Origin: Sphingomonas koreensis
GTDB taxonomy: Bacteria > Pseudomonadota > Alphaproteobacteria > Sphingomonadales > Sphingomonadaceae
DNA length: 64,000 bases
Reading direction: 5' to 3'
Assembly: GCF_002797435.1 (NCBI RefSeq)
Contig: NZ_PGEN01000001.1
Span: forward strand, 1,858,501-1,922,500
The translations under genes and the position numbers were made by a program. The notes below the pieces were generated by a model. It had not been told where the DNA came from. It saw only the letters and a list, made by a program, of their open reading frames with translations, and did no database searches. This document shows, piece after piece, positions 35,887-45,008 of this stretch (position 1 is its first letter; every line of letters starts with the position of its first letter).

Positions 35887-36583
35887 TCAAGTCTGTGCGA
35901 GCCGCCCCGCCGCGATGTCGCGGGCGAGCGCAATGAAGGCTTGGAAGGCCGCGGAAGGATTGCGTCGATTAGAGTAATAGAGGCACAGTGGTGCGAGCTG
36001 CGGCGTCCAGTCTTCGAGAATGCGCACGAGCCGACCCGTTGCGATGTCGTCGCGCACATCCGCCTCCATGAAATAGCCGATCCCAACGCCGTTCGTTGCT
36101 GCGATGCGAGAGAGCGACGCTTCGTCGAGCGTGATCGGGCCTTCCACTTCGAGCTGCAGTTCTTCGCCGTCCTTCTCGAATCGCCATCGGAATAACGCCC
36201 CGTTAGGGAGACGGATGCGAAGGCAAGGATAGTTCAGGAGATCCTGCGGCACCTGAGGGATGACCTTGCCTGCCAGGAAGGCCGGGGATGCTGCCACCGC
36301 CATACGCCGCACTTGGCCCAGGGGGATGGCGATCGCGTCGCTGGGCACAAGATCCGCACTGCGCACGCCCAGATCGAAGCCTGCCGCCACGACGTCGACA
36401 AGCCGTCCCTCGGTGACAAGGTCGATATGAACCTGCGGATAGCGTTGCAGATAGGTCAGCACGAGCGGCGCCATGATCTCGCGTGCCGCGGTCGCGAACG
36501 CATTGATGCGCAAGGTGCCGGACGGCGTCTCCTGCTCGGAACGCGCCGTGTTCATTGCCTTCTGGATGTCTTCGAGCGCAGGC
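35887..36583 (-). pseudogene. LysR-family regulator, C-terminal part (split by IS1380)
   Basis: This is the effector-binding domain of a LysR regulator ([57 protein letters not shown]). Its 5' end runs into the IS1380-family element at the TTAA at 36584-36587. The matching N-terminal part is at 38236-38450. Removing the IS and one TTAA restores a 303-residue frame with no stop (VAQI followed by KPALEDIQ), so the gene was intact when the IS arrived. Confidence 0.85.
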
Positions 36584-36587
36584 TTAA

Positions 36588-38235
36588 CCTGAATTATTCA
36601 CCGCGGTGGGGGTGAAGGGTTGGCGGGAGTGGCGTAAGCGTTTGCTTTGCAGTAGGAAAATGGGTGTCTAGACCAGTCCTGCAGCGAGGCAAAAAATGCC
36701 ACAGGCCACACCCGCCGAGAGCGAGGATAACGCGCTTGGATTTTCGTTTCCAGCCATTGGCGGCAAAAAGCTCACAGCCGCGTTCGACGGTGGCCGGCTG
36801 ACCTCGGATGGCGGTGTGCTGCTGCTGGCGCAGGCCGAGCGCGCGATGGGGATCTGCCGTCGGCTTGCGGCTTGCATTGCCGACCCGCGCGATCCTGCGC
36901 GGGTGATCCATCGCCTCGATGACATCCTGCGTGCCCGCACGTTCGCGATCGCCTGCGGCTATGAGGATGCCGATGATCTCGATGCCCTGCGCGACGATCC
37001 AGGCTTCCGCCTGGCGCTGGGCAAGTTGCCGGGATCAGGTGCCGGGCTTGCGAGCCAACCGACGATGAGCAGGTGGGAGAATGCACCGACCACGCGTGAG
37101 TTGGCCAGGATGATGGGTGCGATGATCGACATCTACTGCGCCAGCTATCCCGCCCCGCCGGCGGCGGTGACGCTGGACATCGATGATACCTGCGATGTCG
37201 TCCACGGCTACCAGCAGTTGTCGTTCTGGAATGGTCATCACGGTGAGCGCTGCTTCCTGCCGATCCACGTCTACGACACTGCGACCGGCCGCCCGGTGGC
37301 GATGCTGCTGCGGACCGGCAAGACGCCGTCGGGCGCCGAAGCTGCCGGCCACATCCGGCGCCTGGTGCGCCATATCCGCCGGCACTGGCCCGATACCCAC
37401 ATCACCATCCGTGGTGACGGGCACTATGGGCGGCCCGAGGTCATGGCGTTCTGCGAGGCGCACCGCGTCGATTACGTGTTCGGCTTGCCAACCAACGCCG
37501 CGCTGCGTGCCGATCCGGTCATCGTCGCGGCCGCCGATGCCTGCGCGGTCAAGCGCGCTCAGCGCCAATACCCCGTCCTGCGCAACTATGCCGAGACCCG
37601 CTACGGCGCCAAAAGCTGGAAGTGTCGGCGCCGCGTCGTCGCCCGGATCGAGGCCAGCACGCTGGGTATGGACATCCGCTATGTCGTTACCTCGCTTCAG
37701 GACGGATCGGCCGAGCATATCTACGACACGCTCTACTGCGCGCGCGGCCAGGCCGAGAACCTGATCAAGCGCCACAAGTCGCAGCTCGCCAGCGATCGCA
37801 CTTCGTGCCGCTCAGCCAATGCCAACCAGATGCGCCTCATTCTGCACACCGCCGCCTACTGGCTGATGTGGCGCATCCAGCAGGCCATTCCCAAGGCCAC
37901 CGCGCTGGCCGCTGCCGAGTTCGCGACCCTGCGCCTGCGGCTGCTCAAGGTCGCTGCCCGCGTCATCGAAAGCGCCTCGCGTATCCGCATTGCCTTCGCT
38001 TCAGCCTGCCCGGATGCCAGCGTGTTCAAAGACATCGCCACCAGCTTCCGGCCAACTCCTACATAGCCAGCGCGGCAGCGCCGCCCAGACCCCGAGCCCT
38101 CGTCCTTCAACCCTGAAAAGCCCATCGCTCCTGACACGGTGAAAAACACCGCCGATGGCGCTCGCCCAGGTCAAACCGCTATCGGCTGAACACAATCAGA
38201 ACAGCCCAAAATCCCGGCCTCGTGAATAGGAGAGG
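36588..38235 (+). mobile_element. IS1380-family insertion sequence, complete, 1648 bp
   Basis: The left end is CCTGAATTATTCAC (36588-36601) and the right end, read inwards, is CCTCTCCTATTCAC; they share CCT and TATTCAC. Target duplications TTAA lie at 36584-36587 and 38236-38239. The element holds one transposase gene and sits in a LysR gene. Intact ends, flanking repeats and transposase point to a recent insertion. Confidence 0.9.
36696..38066 (+). CDS. IS1380-family transposase
   Basis: This 456-residue DDE transposase has the family layout: an N-terminal stretch with GFSFPAIGGKKLTAAFDGG, the first catalytic Asp in VTLDIDDTCDVVHGYQQ, a second in ITIRGDGHYGRPEVM, and the late SQLASDRTSCRSANANQ region characteristic of IS1380. 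It is full length and uninterrupted. The start ATG 36696 lies 108 bp inside the left end. It should cut and paste its own element into TTAA-like targets. Confidence 0.9.
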   Translation: MPQATPAESEDNALGFSFPAIGGKKLTAAFDGGRLTSDGGVLLLAQAERAMGICRRLAACIADPRDPARVIHRLDDILRARTFAIACGYEDADDLDALRDDPGFRLALGKLPGSGAGLASQPTMSRWENAPTTRELARMMGAMIDIYCASYPAPPAAVTLDIDDTCDVVHGYQQLSFWNGHHGERCFLPIHVYDTATGRPVAMLLRTGKTPSGAEAAGHIRRLVRHIRRHWPDTHITIRGDGHYGRPEVMAFCEAHRVDYVFGLPTNAALRADPVIVAAADACAVKRAQRQYPVLRNYAETRYGAKSWKCRRRVVARIEASTLGMDIRYVVTSLQDGSAEHIYDTLYCARGQAENLIKRHKSQLASDRTSCRSANANQMRLILHTAAYWLMWRIQQAIPKATALAAAEFATLRLRLLKVAARVIESASRIRIAFASACPDASVFKDIATSFRPTPT

Positions 38236-38450
38236 TTAATCTGTGCAACGAAGATGCGCCCGGCATGGGTGAGCGAGACACTTCGCGTAGTGCGATTGAA
38301 CAGCCGCACGGCAAGCTCCCGCTCAAGCTTGCCCACTGCGTTGCTGATGGCCGTGGTCGACATGCCAAGGTCGAGCGCCGCCGCTCGGAACGACCCGCAC
38401 CGAACAATGGCAAGCACCGCCTCAAGCTCGATCAAGGAATGGCGAGCCAT
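38236..38450 (-). pseudogene. LysR-family regulator, N-terminal part (split by IS1380)
   Basis: This part begins at ATG 38450 with [19 protein letters not shown] and holds the LysR helix-turn-helix ([20 protein letters not shown], then [19 protein letters not shown]). It breaks at TTAA 38236-38239, where the IS1380-family element starts. It was divergent from the NTF2-like/SDR pair and most likely controlled them. Confidence 0.85.
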
Positions 38451-38546
38451 TATCCCGTTCTCCGCAATACTCCATGCCGATTTGTCTCGATTATCAGGCA
38501 GAAAGTCCACCGCTAGATGAGCCTCGTCACCATCGAGGAGATGACC

Positions 38547-38876
38547 ATGTCAATGACACTACCAAAGCCGATTGCCGACTATGTCGAGGCAAACGCGCGT
38601 CTCGACATCAACGGCATGTTGAAGCCTTTCCAACGCGACGCCGTCTTCATCGATAACGGCAAGCGGTTCGAAGGCGAGACGGCAATCCGTCAGCTTCTGG
38701 AGGAAGAAGTCATCCCGGTGAAAGCCATCTTCATTCCCGATGCGGTTCGGGACGAGGGTGGCGCCGTCGTGGTCGAAGGCCCTGCTCATGGCGACTTTCC
38801 GGGTAGCCCGCTTCGCTTCACCTACCGCTTCACGCTGGCAGCCGGTGCCATCAAGACGCTGGAGGTCACGGTATGA
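38547..38876 (+). CDS. SnoaL/NTF2-like protein
   Basis: This 109-residue protein has the NTF2-like cone fold pattern: [32 protein letters not shown], then a beta sheet ending FRLA-type strands ([19 protein letters not shown]). Such proteins are small isomerases, hydrolases or ligand binders. ATG 38547 has GAGGAG six bases upstream. The stop overlaps the SDR start (ATGA), and the LysR gene diverges. The pair probably acts on the same small molecule, unknown here. Loss of the LysR regulator may have changed its expression. Confidence 0.75.
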   Translation: MSMTLPKPIADYVEANARLDINGMLKPFQRDAVFIDNGKRFEGETAIRQLLEEEVIPVKAIFIPDAVRDEGGAVVVEGPAHGDFPGSPLRFTYRFTLAAGAIKTLEVTV

Positions 38877-39661
38877 GCATTCAGGCAGATCCCACAGAGT
38901 TTGCTGGCAAGCGCGTGCTTGTCAGTGGCGGCACCAAGGGTCTTGGCCGTGCCACGGTCGAGCGCTTCCTGGCCGGCGGCGCGCGTGTCATCACCGCCGC
39001 CCGGACGATCAAGGACACCATCGAGGGCGTGGACTATGTTGAGGCGGACTTGACCACAGCCGAGGGCGGTGAAACGCTGGCCAAGGCGGCGATCGAGCGA
39101 CTGGGCGGCATCGACATTCTCGCCCATGTCGTCGGTGGTTCGGCTTCGCCGGTAGGTGGCTTCGTCGCGCTGACGGACGAGCACTGGCTTGCCGAACTGA
39201 ACCTCAACCTGCTTGCGACGGTCCGGCTTGATCGCCTGCTGATCCCGCAGATGCTCGCGCGTGGCAAAGGCACCGTGGTGCATGTCACCTCGATCCAGTC
39301 CGTGCTGCCGCTGCCAGAATCCACAACCGGCTATGCCGCTGCCAAGGCGGCGCTCAGGACCTACAGCAAATCGATCTCGAAGGAGCTTGGTCCCAAGGGC
39401 GTGCGGGTCAACGCCGTCTCGCCCGGCTGGATCATGACCGAAGCGACCGGAGACTTTCTCGAAATGCTCCAGGCGGCCAATGGCGGCACGATCGAGGAGG
39501 CGCGTCAGTCTGTGCTCGACGCTCTCGGCGGTATCTCGATCGGGCGTGGAGCCGAACCCCATGAGGTGGCCGACCTCATCGCCTATCTTGCTTCGGACCG
39601 TGCTGCTGCAATACATGGCGCCGAGTTCGTCATCGACGGCGGGACAATCAGCACTGTCTGA
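38873..39661 (+). CDS. Short-chain dehydrogenase/reductase
   Basis: This 262-residue classical SDR has the NAD(P)-binding GGTKGLG at residues 19-25, catalytic S140 with Y154 and K158 (YAAAK), and ends with GAEFVIDGGTISTV, typical of the family. It oxidises or reduces a hydroxyl or keto group on an unknown substrate. It is coupled with the NTF2-like gene by a four-base overlap and was probably controlled by the now broken LysR gene. It is full length with no anomaly. Confidence 0.85.
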   Translation: MSIQADPTEFAGKRVLVSGGTKGLGRATVERFLAGGARVITAARTIKDTIEGVDYVEADLTTAEGGETLAKAAIERLGGIDILAHVVGGSASPVGGFVALTDEHWLAELNLNLLATVRLDRLLIPQMLARGKGTVVHVTSIQSVLPLPESTTGYAAAKAALRTYSKSISKELGPKGVRVNAVSPGWIMTEATGDFLEMLQAANGGTIEEARQSVLDALGGISIGRGAEPHEVADLIAYLASDRAAAIHGAEFVIDGGTISTV

Positions 39662-40070
39662 GATCGCCGGCTTGGTGCTCGCCCCGCTCCAGAAGCGAGC
39701 ACCAAGTCGCGCGACTACCTTAGAACGACCGCTAAGCCGCTTTCGCACCCGAAAGCCGACAGGCTGCTCGCGTTTAGAGTTTCGGACGCCGTGAGGCGTC
39801 GGAAAGTCGGCGGTGCCCGAACCCGCGGGCCTCTGGCGTTGGTCTATGTGGTTTTGGGTTTTGGCCTGCTCTGGGCGGCGGCGGGTGTTGCCGGCAGGCG
39901 GACGGATCGGAGAGCGGACCGGCTGCTTTTCGGGCGATGAGGCGGGCGCTTGGAAGCGGACCGTCCGACTTTTGCAGCGATGCGTCCGCTTTTGCGCGGG
40001 CTCGAGGCAACACCCGTCATTCTCCGCGACAGGCATGCCGCGGGGGTAACCGGCGATCGGCCGTGCCGGG
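39662..40070. other. Gene-free stretch between the SDR gene and the IS91-like transposase
   Basis: This 409-bp stretch has no convincing coding frame. It contains a hairpin GACGCC (39785-39790)/GGCGTC (39795-39800) with loop GTGA, which may belong to one terminus of the IS91-like element. It is otherwise GC-rich and unremarkable. Confidence 0.45.
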
Positions 40071-41264
40071 TCACGACGGCGGGCTCCCGGATACGACGGC
40101 CAAGGATGGCGGTGCGCGAGGCTGATATCGGCGTTCGAAGAGCTCGATGATGACCATGCGCCCGCCGCAGCATGGGCATGGCGGCCTGACGTTCGGCTGT
40201 TCCTCAGGCATGTCTTCGACGGCAGGTGGCGCGACCGCAAGAAGTTGGCGAGCGCGTTCGAGGCTGGTCCGTCGGGTGCCGCTGGCGAGCAGGCCATAGT
40301 GGCGGATGCGATGGAACCCGCGCGGCAGGGCATGCAGCAGAAAGCGGCGGATGAACTCGTCGGTAGCCAGCGTCATGACTTGCTGACGGTCAGCACTGTC
40401 GCGGCGATAATCCTTGTAGCGGAACGTGACGCCGTCCTCGTCGAACCGGAGCAGACGGCTGTTCGAGATGGCGACCCGGTGCGTGTAGCGCGACAGATAG
40501 GCAAGCACCGCCTGCGGGTCCGCGAACGGCGGCTTGGCATACACGACCCAGCGCTTCTTGCGGACTGGTGACAGGTGCCTCAGGAACGCCCGTCGGTCGG
40601 CAAGATGCGCCAGGTTGCCGAAGAAGCCGAGCTGACGAGCATCATGAAGCGCGAGCAGGCGGGTCAGGAACAGGCGGCGGAACAGCGCGCCGAGTACGCG
40701 CACGGGCAAGAGGAACGCCGGTCGCGCGGAGATCCAGCTTGCCCCGTCGAGCGAGATGCCGCCGCCCGGGACGATCATGTGGATGTGCGGGTGATGAGTG
40801 AGCGCCGAACCCCAGGTGTGGAGTACGGCGGTAATGCCGATGCGCGCGCCCAGATGCCTGGGGTCGGCGGCGATGATCTGCATCGTCTCCGCCGCCGTGC
40901 GGAACAGCAGATCGTAGACCAGCGCCTTGTTCTGGAACGCGATGACGCCGATCTCAGCGGGAAGCGTGAACACGACATGGAAGTAGCCGACCGGCAGCAG
41001 GTCGGCCTCGCGCTCGGCGAGCCAGGTACGTGCGGCGACGCCCTGGCACTTGGGGCAGTGCCGGTTGCGACAGCTGTTATAGGCGATGCGCCAATGGCCG
41101 CAGTCGGTACAGGCCTCGACATGCCCGCCCATCGCCGCGGTGCGACATTGCTCGATCGCCGACATGATCTTGAGCTGGTGCAGGCTCAGATGCCCGGCAT
41201 GCGCCGAGCGGTAAACAGGTCCAGCAGCGCGGAAGATGTCGGCGACCTCGATGGAGGCGCGCAT
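40071..41264 (-). CDS. IS91-family transposase (HUH/Y2 rolling-circle type)
   Basis: This 397-residue transposase has an N-terminal zinc-binding part (cysteines 52, 55, 65, 70, 73), the HUH motif HPHIH at residues 158-162, a tyrosine-bearing helix (YLSRYTHRVAISNSRL) and a C-terminal CPCCGGRM zinc pair. IS91 elements move by rolling-circle replication and can take along DNA next to one end. The start follows the tyrosine recombinase stop by six bases, so the two are one operon. Confidence 0.85.
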   Translation of the reverse strand: MRASIEVADIFRAAGPVYRSAHAGHLSLHQLKIMSAIEQCRTAAMGGHVEACTDCGHWRIAYNSCRNRHCPKCQGVAARTWLAEREADLLPVGYFHVVFTLPAEIGVIAFQNKALVYDLLFRTAAETMQIIAADPRHLGARIGITAVLHTWGSALTHHPHIHMIVPGGGISLDGASWISARPAFLLPVRVLGALFRRLFLTRLLALHDARQLGFFGNLAHLADRRAFLRHLSPVRKKRWVVYAKPPFADPQAVLAYLSRYTHRVAISNSRLLRFDEDGVTFRYKDYRRDSADRQQVMTLATDEFIRRFLLHALPRGFHRIRHYGLLASGTRRTSLERARQLLAVAPPAVEDMPEEQPNVRPPCPCCGGRMVIIELFERRYQPRAPPSLAVVSGSPPS

Positions 41265-41270
41265 CCCGCC

Positions 41271-42179
41271 TCAGCCGTCGGATGCGCCTTTGTCGGGTGA
41301 GGCCAGCGCCAACCGGTCGAGTGGACTGACGACCGCGCGCATCGTCCTGGTCGCGACCTGGGTGTAGAAGGCCGTTGTGTTGAGCTTGGCATGGCCGAGC
41401 AGCGCCTGGATGACGCGGATATCGACGCCGTCCTCGAGCAGATGCGTCGCAAAGCTGTGTCGCAGGGTGTGTGGTCCGACCCGCTTGGCGATATCCGCTG
41501 CCTCTGCTGCTTGAACTACGACGCGATAGAGCTGGCGGGTACTGATCGGCACGGTCGCGTTCTGGCCGGGGAAGAGCCAGCCGTCGGGAAGCATGATGCC
41601 CTGTTGCCGTGCCGCGCGCCACCAGTCCCGCAACAGCAGGAGCAGGCCCTCCGGCAGCATGGCGTTGCGATACCTTCCGCCCTTGCCACGCTCGATCCGC
41701 AGCACCATCCGCTTGCTGTCGACATCGCTCACCTTGAGCGCCGACACCTCGGCGACGCGCAGCCCCGCGCCATAGGCGACCGACAGCGCCGCCTGATGCT
41801 TGAGGCAGGTCGTGGCGTCGAGCAGCCGCTTCACCTCGCCCAACGTCAGGACCACCGGGATCTTGCGGGCATGAGCCGTGCGGACGAGCTTGCGGGCCAG
41901 GTCGGGTCGGTCGAGCGTGTGGTTGAAGAAGAACCGCAACGCCGCGACGATGCTGTTCATGGTCGGTGCCGGGACACCAGCCTCCTGCTGCTCGATCTGG
42001 AACTGGCGGACATCCTCGGCGCTCGCGGTGTGGGGCGAGCGACCCAGCCACGTCGCGAACCGCCCGACATCGCGCAGATAGTTGCGCTGCGTCTCAGGAC
42101 TGAACCGGCGCATGGTCATATCATCGACCAGCCGCTGACGCAGCGGACTGACCGCGCCAGCAAGAACAAGCTCGTTCAT
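41271..42179 (-). CDS. Tyrosine recombinase/integrase linked to the IS91-like transposase
   Basis: This 302-residue protein has a SAM-like core-binding N-terminal domain (SPETQRNYLRDVGRFATWLG) and the catalytic set R141, H237-x-x-R240, H263 and Y272. ATG 42179 follows GAGGAG. In IS91-type elements the linked recombinase may resolve intermediates or move the element; its exact role is not known to me. It is full length and read with the transposase. Confidence 0.85.
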   Translation of the reverse strand: MNELVLAGAVSPLRQRLVDDMTMRRFSPETQRNYLRDVGRFATWLGRSPHTASAEDVRQFQIEQQEAGVPAPTMNSIVAALRFFFNHTLDRPDLARKLVRTAHARKIPVVLTLGEVKRLLDATTCLKHQAALSVAYGAGLRVAEVSALKVSDVDSKRMVLRIERGKGGRYRNAMLPEGLLLLLRDWWRAARQQGIMLPDGWLFPGQNATVPISTRQLYRVVVQAAEAADIAKRVGPHTLRHSFATHLLEDGVDIRVIQALLGHAKLNTTAFYTQVATRTMRAVVSPLDRLALASPDKGASDG

Positions 42180-42370
42180 CGTTCGACTCCTCAGGTTGAA
42201 GGAGCCGAAAGGGTCTGCCCATGGCAGGCGCCGCTCAATCCACGCCGAGCGCCCGCGTCGTTGCCGTTACCTCACCACCAGCACCACTCCCGCGCAGCGG
42301 GTTCGTGCCGCGACCCAATTGCCGCCGTAGCGGTTTACTGTGCTCCAATGGCGATCTGAGTGCAGCGCAT

Positions 42371-43033
42371 ATGCGGAGTATGGCTGAGCGTACACCTGAG
42401 GACCCTGTATCATCGAGACTAGCGGCAGCTGCTGCCAAACTGCGGACCCACTTGTCTGCCTCCACATCTAGATTCGAGGCACGTCGAGCGCTGTTGGACG
42501 ACCTAGTCCGTGACGCCGAAACCTGGCTTCATCGTCGGGCGGCGTGGAATGCGCGTGACAAAGCACTATACCGGACCGGGGCGGCGCTGGAGCCATATGG
42601 CGGGCACTTTCTTGACGATATCCAACTGAGCGGCCTCGACGCGCTGGGTGCTAGTGGCGTGCTGCTGGTTGCCGAGACCGCCGCAGAGCACCCCGACCTC
42701 TCGCTCAGCCAATTGATCGCGACATTATTTGCGTCCGACCATGGCAGGCTTATCGCAGAGTGGGGCCGTTGGTCGCGCTTGCACTGGCTTTCCGCGCTTC
42801 ACGCGGAGGAAACAGAACAGTTCCTTAGAACCAATGCAGGAAGCGACCCGAAAGCTGCATGGCGTTGTAGGCCACCGACACGCCGTCAGTCCTTCTTGGC
42901 CAGTGAGATGGCACGTGCGATCGGCATGGAGCCGCCGATGCTAGCGAACCGTGGAGATGCGTTCGACTGGATCAATGAGCATGGCGGCAATCCGCGCTTC
43001 TGGTCGTTGCCACCAGCACCAGCGCTTCCATGA
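42371..43033 (+). CDS. Unknown protein, first gene of a coupled three-gene operon
   Basis: This 220-residue protein starts at ATG 42371 (MRSMAERTPEDPVSSRL; ATG 42380 possible) and is mostly helical. Two Trp-rich patches are visible (DAETWLHRRAAWNARDK and AEWGRWSRLHWLSALHAEE). No motif or membrane segment is recognised. The stop overlaps the next start by four bases. The operon sits between the IS91-like element and the serine recombinase at the tRNA end of the island, a usual place for defence or fitness cargo. Function is unknown. Confidence 0.6.
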   Translation: MRSMAERTPEDPVSSRLAAAAAKLRTHLSASTSRFEARRALLDDLVRDAETWLHRRAAWNARDKALYRTGAALEPYGGHFLDDIQLSGLDALGASGVLLVAETAAEHPDLSLSQLIATLFASDHGRLIAEWGRWSRLHWLSALHAEETEQFLRTNAGSDPKAAWRCRPPTRRQSFLASEMARAIGMEPPMLANRGDAFDWINEHGGNPRFWSLPPAPALP

Positions 43034-43314
43034 CGGCAGAAATCGATCCGCGCTGGCTTGAAGCATTTACGGCACTTTCAGCTATGACCGACCGAGCTGA
43101 GGCAGCCATTCAGAAGCGCGATGCGCTCGTTCGCGAGTTTGATGCGTTGAAGCGCGATCGATCGGTTCGATCGCCAAGCGATCTCAGAAAACTCGCCGCT
43201 GCGATCGTCGATGCTGACGAGCGTCTTGTCGAGGTTTTCATAGCGATCCACGACGTGATCGATGATCTTTCCGCAATCCCCCCGCCGCATGAAGATGAGG
43301 ATTATTGCAGATGA
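43030..43314 (+). CDS. Unknown small helical protein, second gene of the operon
   Basis: This 94-residue protein is charged and almost fully helical (ALSAMTDRAEAAIQKRDALV; ADERLVEVFIAIHDVIDDL), likely a short coiled coil. It ends in an acidic tail (PPHEDEDYCR). Four-base overlaps on both sides couple it to its neighbours, so equal amounts of the three proteins are likely. No family is recognised. It could be a subunit linker or antitoxin-like partner, but this is only inference. Confidence 0.6.
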   Translation: MTAEIDPRWLEAFTALSAMTDRAEAAIQKRDALVREFDALKRDRSVRSPSDLRKLAAAIVDADERLVEVFIAIHDVIDDLSAIPPPHEDEDYCR

Positions 43315-44729
43315 AGAACAAGCGCGCAGGGCTGACGAACTCAGTGCTAGCTCCAGCCAATGGACAGATCAAGCCACTCGAGTCGTTCACTGCGAATGTT
43401 CAAGCGGCCATCGATGACCACTGCAGCGTCAATCAGATCTGGTCGTGGCTGGCATCAGTGGCACCTACATTCGAAACTGAACATTATTTGATCGCTGACG
43501 AGAAGATGGAGCGTGCGGGAATCCTGCGCGACGTCAGCTCGGTGGATTGGTCGATCGGCTGTCTTTCACGTCTCTGCGCCGACGTCGCGATACCGGTCAG
43601 CGGCTTAGATCATAGTGTGGCGCACGGACCAGAACCCGATGAAATGACAGGTTCTTGGCTGATCGTGCGCAAGGATTATCCCGAGGCGGCGGGCCTGATG
43701 ATGCAGGGTAAGCTGGGAACCGGCATTCAAATGGTGATGGCCACCGATCCGAAAGCTGTGTTCGACCTAACAAACATTGTCGCGTTCCACGCGCTCGATA
43801 GCGCCTATCGTGCCGCTCGAGACGCCCAACTCCGGCTACGCGATCCGCTCCAACTCTATATTCATGCGCTCGCCACGAACAAGGTTCCACGGAACGGGGC
43901 ACTAGCACACAGTCTGCGGGAAGCCTGGACACGTGCAAGCGAAGTTCACACGATCTTCCGGAATTCCGGACCCATCGCGTCTCAGGAGGACTCAGAATGG
44001 GTCGGCGCATTAGGGCTGAACGATCGTGCTGTCGCGCAGCGACACGGCATGGCTCCGAGCGACCCCGAGCTGATTGGCCTGCTGGCCGTCTTGCTTAAGG
44101 AGGGGCAGGCGGGGACGGACCACCTCGTTCAATCGCTGGATGGCCGCCGCACCAAGCAGTGGAGCCTTCAGGAAGTGCATCGCTGGTTGCAAACGCCGGC
44201 TATTCCTTTGTTGTGGAATAGCGTGCTGCGCGCGGCACAGGTTCATTCCGCTGTTAGCCGTGTGGATGTTGGTGTAGGAATCCCAGATGAAGCCAAGCGT
44301 TTCCGCTCCGGCAATGAGATTAGCTGGGCAGAGCAGATCGTTCGCGACACCGCTCAGGGCAATCCGCCAAGAGATTTGATGCCGAAAGATTTTACGCTTC
44401 CAGCGGAATTGCCACGCCTCTTATGCCACAGGTTGCGGATCGACGTCGTGCAGGACGAAGATGCTATCCCGAAGAAGTTTTCCGATGCCGCAGCGAGGGA
44501 ACGGGCAACAGGCAACACCGATGCTTGTTGGCAGGAACCCTACACCTTTGAAAAGGTCGTCGAGGGACTCGCGCTCGAAGGCAAGAATCATGGCTCGCGG
44601 TTCCTCGTTGAGGCGTCGAAGGAAGGTAATGCGCTGATCGCAAGGGCGTCGTCCGATCCAACAGATCGGCTGCACCGGCGAATTCTTATCGAAGCGCAGG
44701 GCCGCCTGTGGTTTCGGCTGAGACTGTAG
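43311..44729 (+). CDS. Unknown 472-residue protein, third gene of the operon
   Basis: The start ATG 43311 is fixed by a four-base overlap with the previous stop. The protein is soluble, alpha/beta, with no P-loop, metal-site or nuclease motif that I can name. It has a Trp-rich start (NQIWSWLASVAPTFETEHYL), a helical middle (QLYIHALATNKVPRNGALAH) and a beta-rich end (EGNALIARASSDPTDRLHRR). Size and place suggest it is the main component of the module. A 57-residue ORF follows after 46 bp. Confidence 0.6.
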   Translation: MKNKRAGLTNSVLAPANGQIKPLESFTANVQAAIDDHCSVNQIWSWLASVAPTFETEHYLIADEKMERAGILRDVSSVDWSIGCLSRLCADVAIPVSGLDHSVAHGPEPDEMTGSWLIVRKDYPEAAGLMMQGKLGTGIQMVMATDPKAVFDLTNIVAFHALDSAYRAARDAQLRLRDPLQLYIHALATNKVPRNGALAHSLREAWTRASEVHTIFRNSGPIASQEDSEWVGALGLNDRAVAQRHGMAPSDPELIGLLAVLLKEGQAGTDHLVQSLDGRRTKQWSLQEVHRWLQTPAIPLLWNSVLRAAQVHSAVSRVDVGVGIPDEAKRFRSGNEISWAEQIVRDTAQGNPPRDLMPKDFTLPAELPRLLCHRLRIDVVQDEDAIPKKFSDAAARERATGNTDACWQEPYTFEKVVEGLALEGKNHGSRFLVEASKEGNALIARASSDPTDRLHRRILIEAQGRLWFRLRL

Positions 44730-44775
44730 CTTCCTCTCCTCCAATCGCCTGTTTTCGCTCCGCCATGACCGCGAC

Positions 44776-44949
44776 ATGGCAACCGAAGACAAATCAACAG
44801 AACAAGGACCGCAACCGCGTGACGAGGCTTCCCTGCTGGTCGCGCTCACCGACGCACCTGATGTGCTGCCCGTCCTGACTGATGAGGTCGCGTTGATCGT
44901 GCTTCACCTCGGCGCAGATCTCGCCGCGATCCTGGACGAGGATCATTAG
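44776..44949 (+). CDS. 57-residue acidic ORF
   Basis: ATG 44776 opens 57 codons (MATEDKSTEQGPQPRDEASL, later VLHLGADLAAILDEDH) to TAG 44947-44949. The peptide is acidic and partly helical. It lies between the three-gene operon and the serine recombinase. The ribosome site is weak. It may be a small regulator or chance. Confidence 0.4.
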   Translation: MATEDKSTEQGPQPRDEASLLVALTDAPDVLPVLTDEVALIVLHLGADLAAILDEDH

Positions 44950-45008
44950 CCGCTGGCCAGATGGGCGGCGATCGACGATCGTCGGCCCTGCAGAAAGGAA
45001 AAAATCAG

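Larger units (their letters stand above)
40071..42179 (-). mobile_element. IS91-like element with tyrosine recombinase (ends not resolved)
   Basis: The coupled pair of tyrosine recombinase and HUH transposase is the known layout of one IS91 subgroup. Termini (ori and ter ends) were not identified; a hairpin at 39785-39800 may belong to one end. The element separates the SDR gene from the unknown operon at 42371. Confidence 0.6.
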
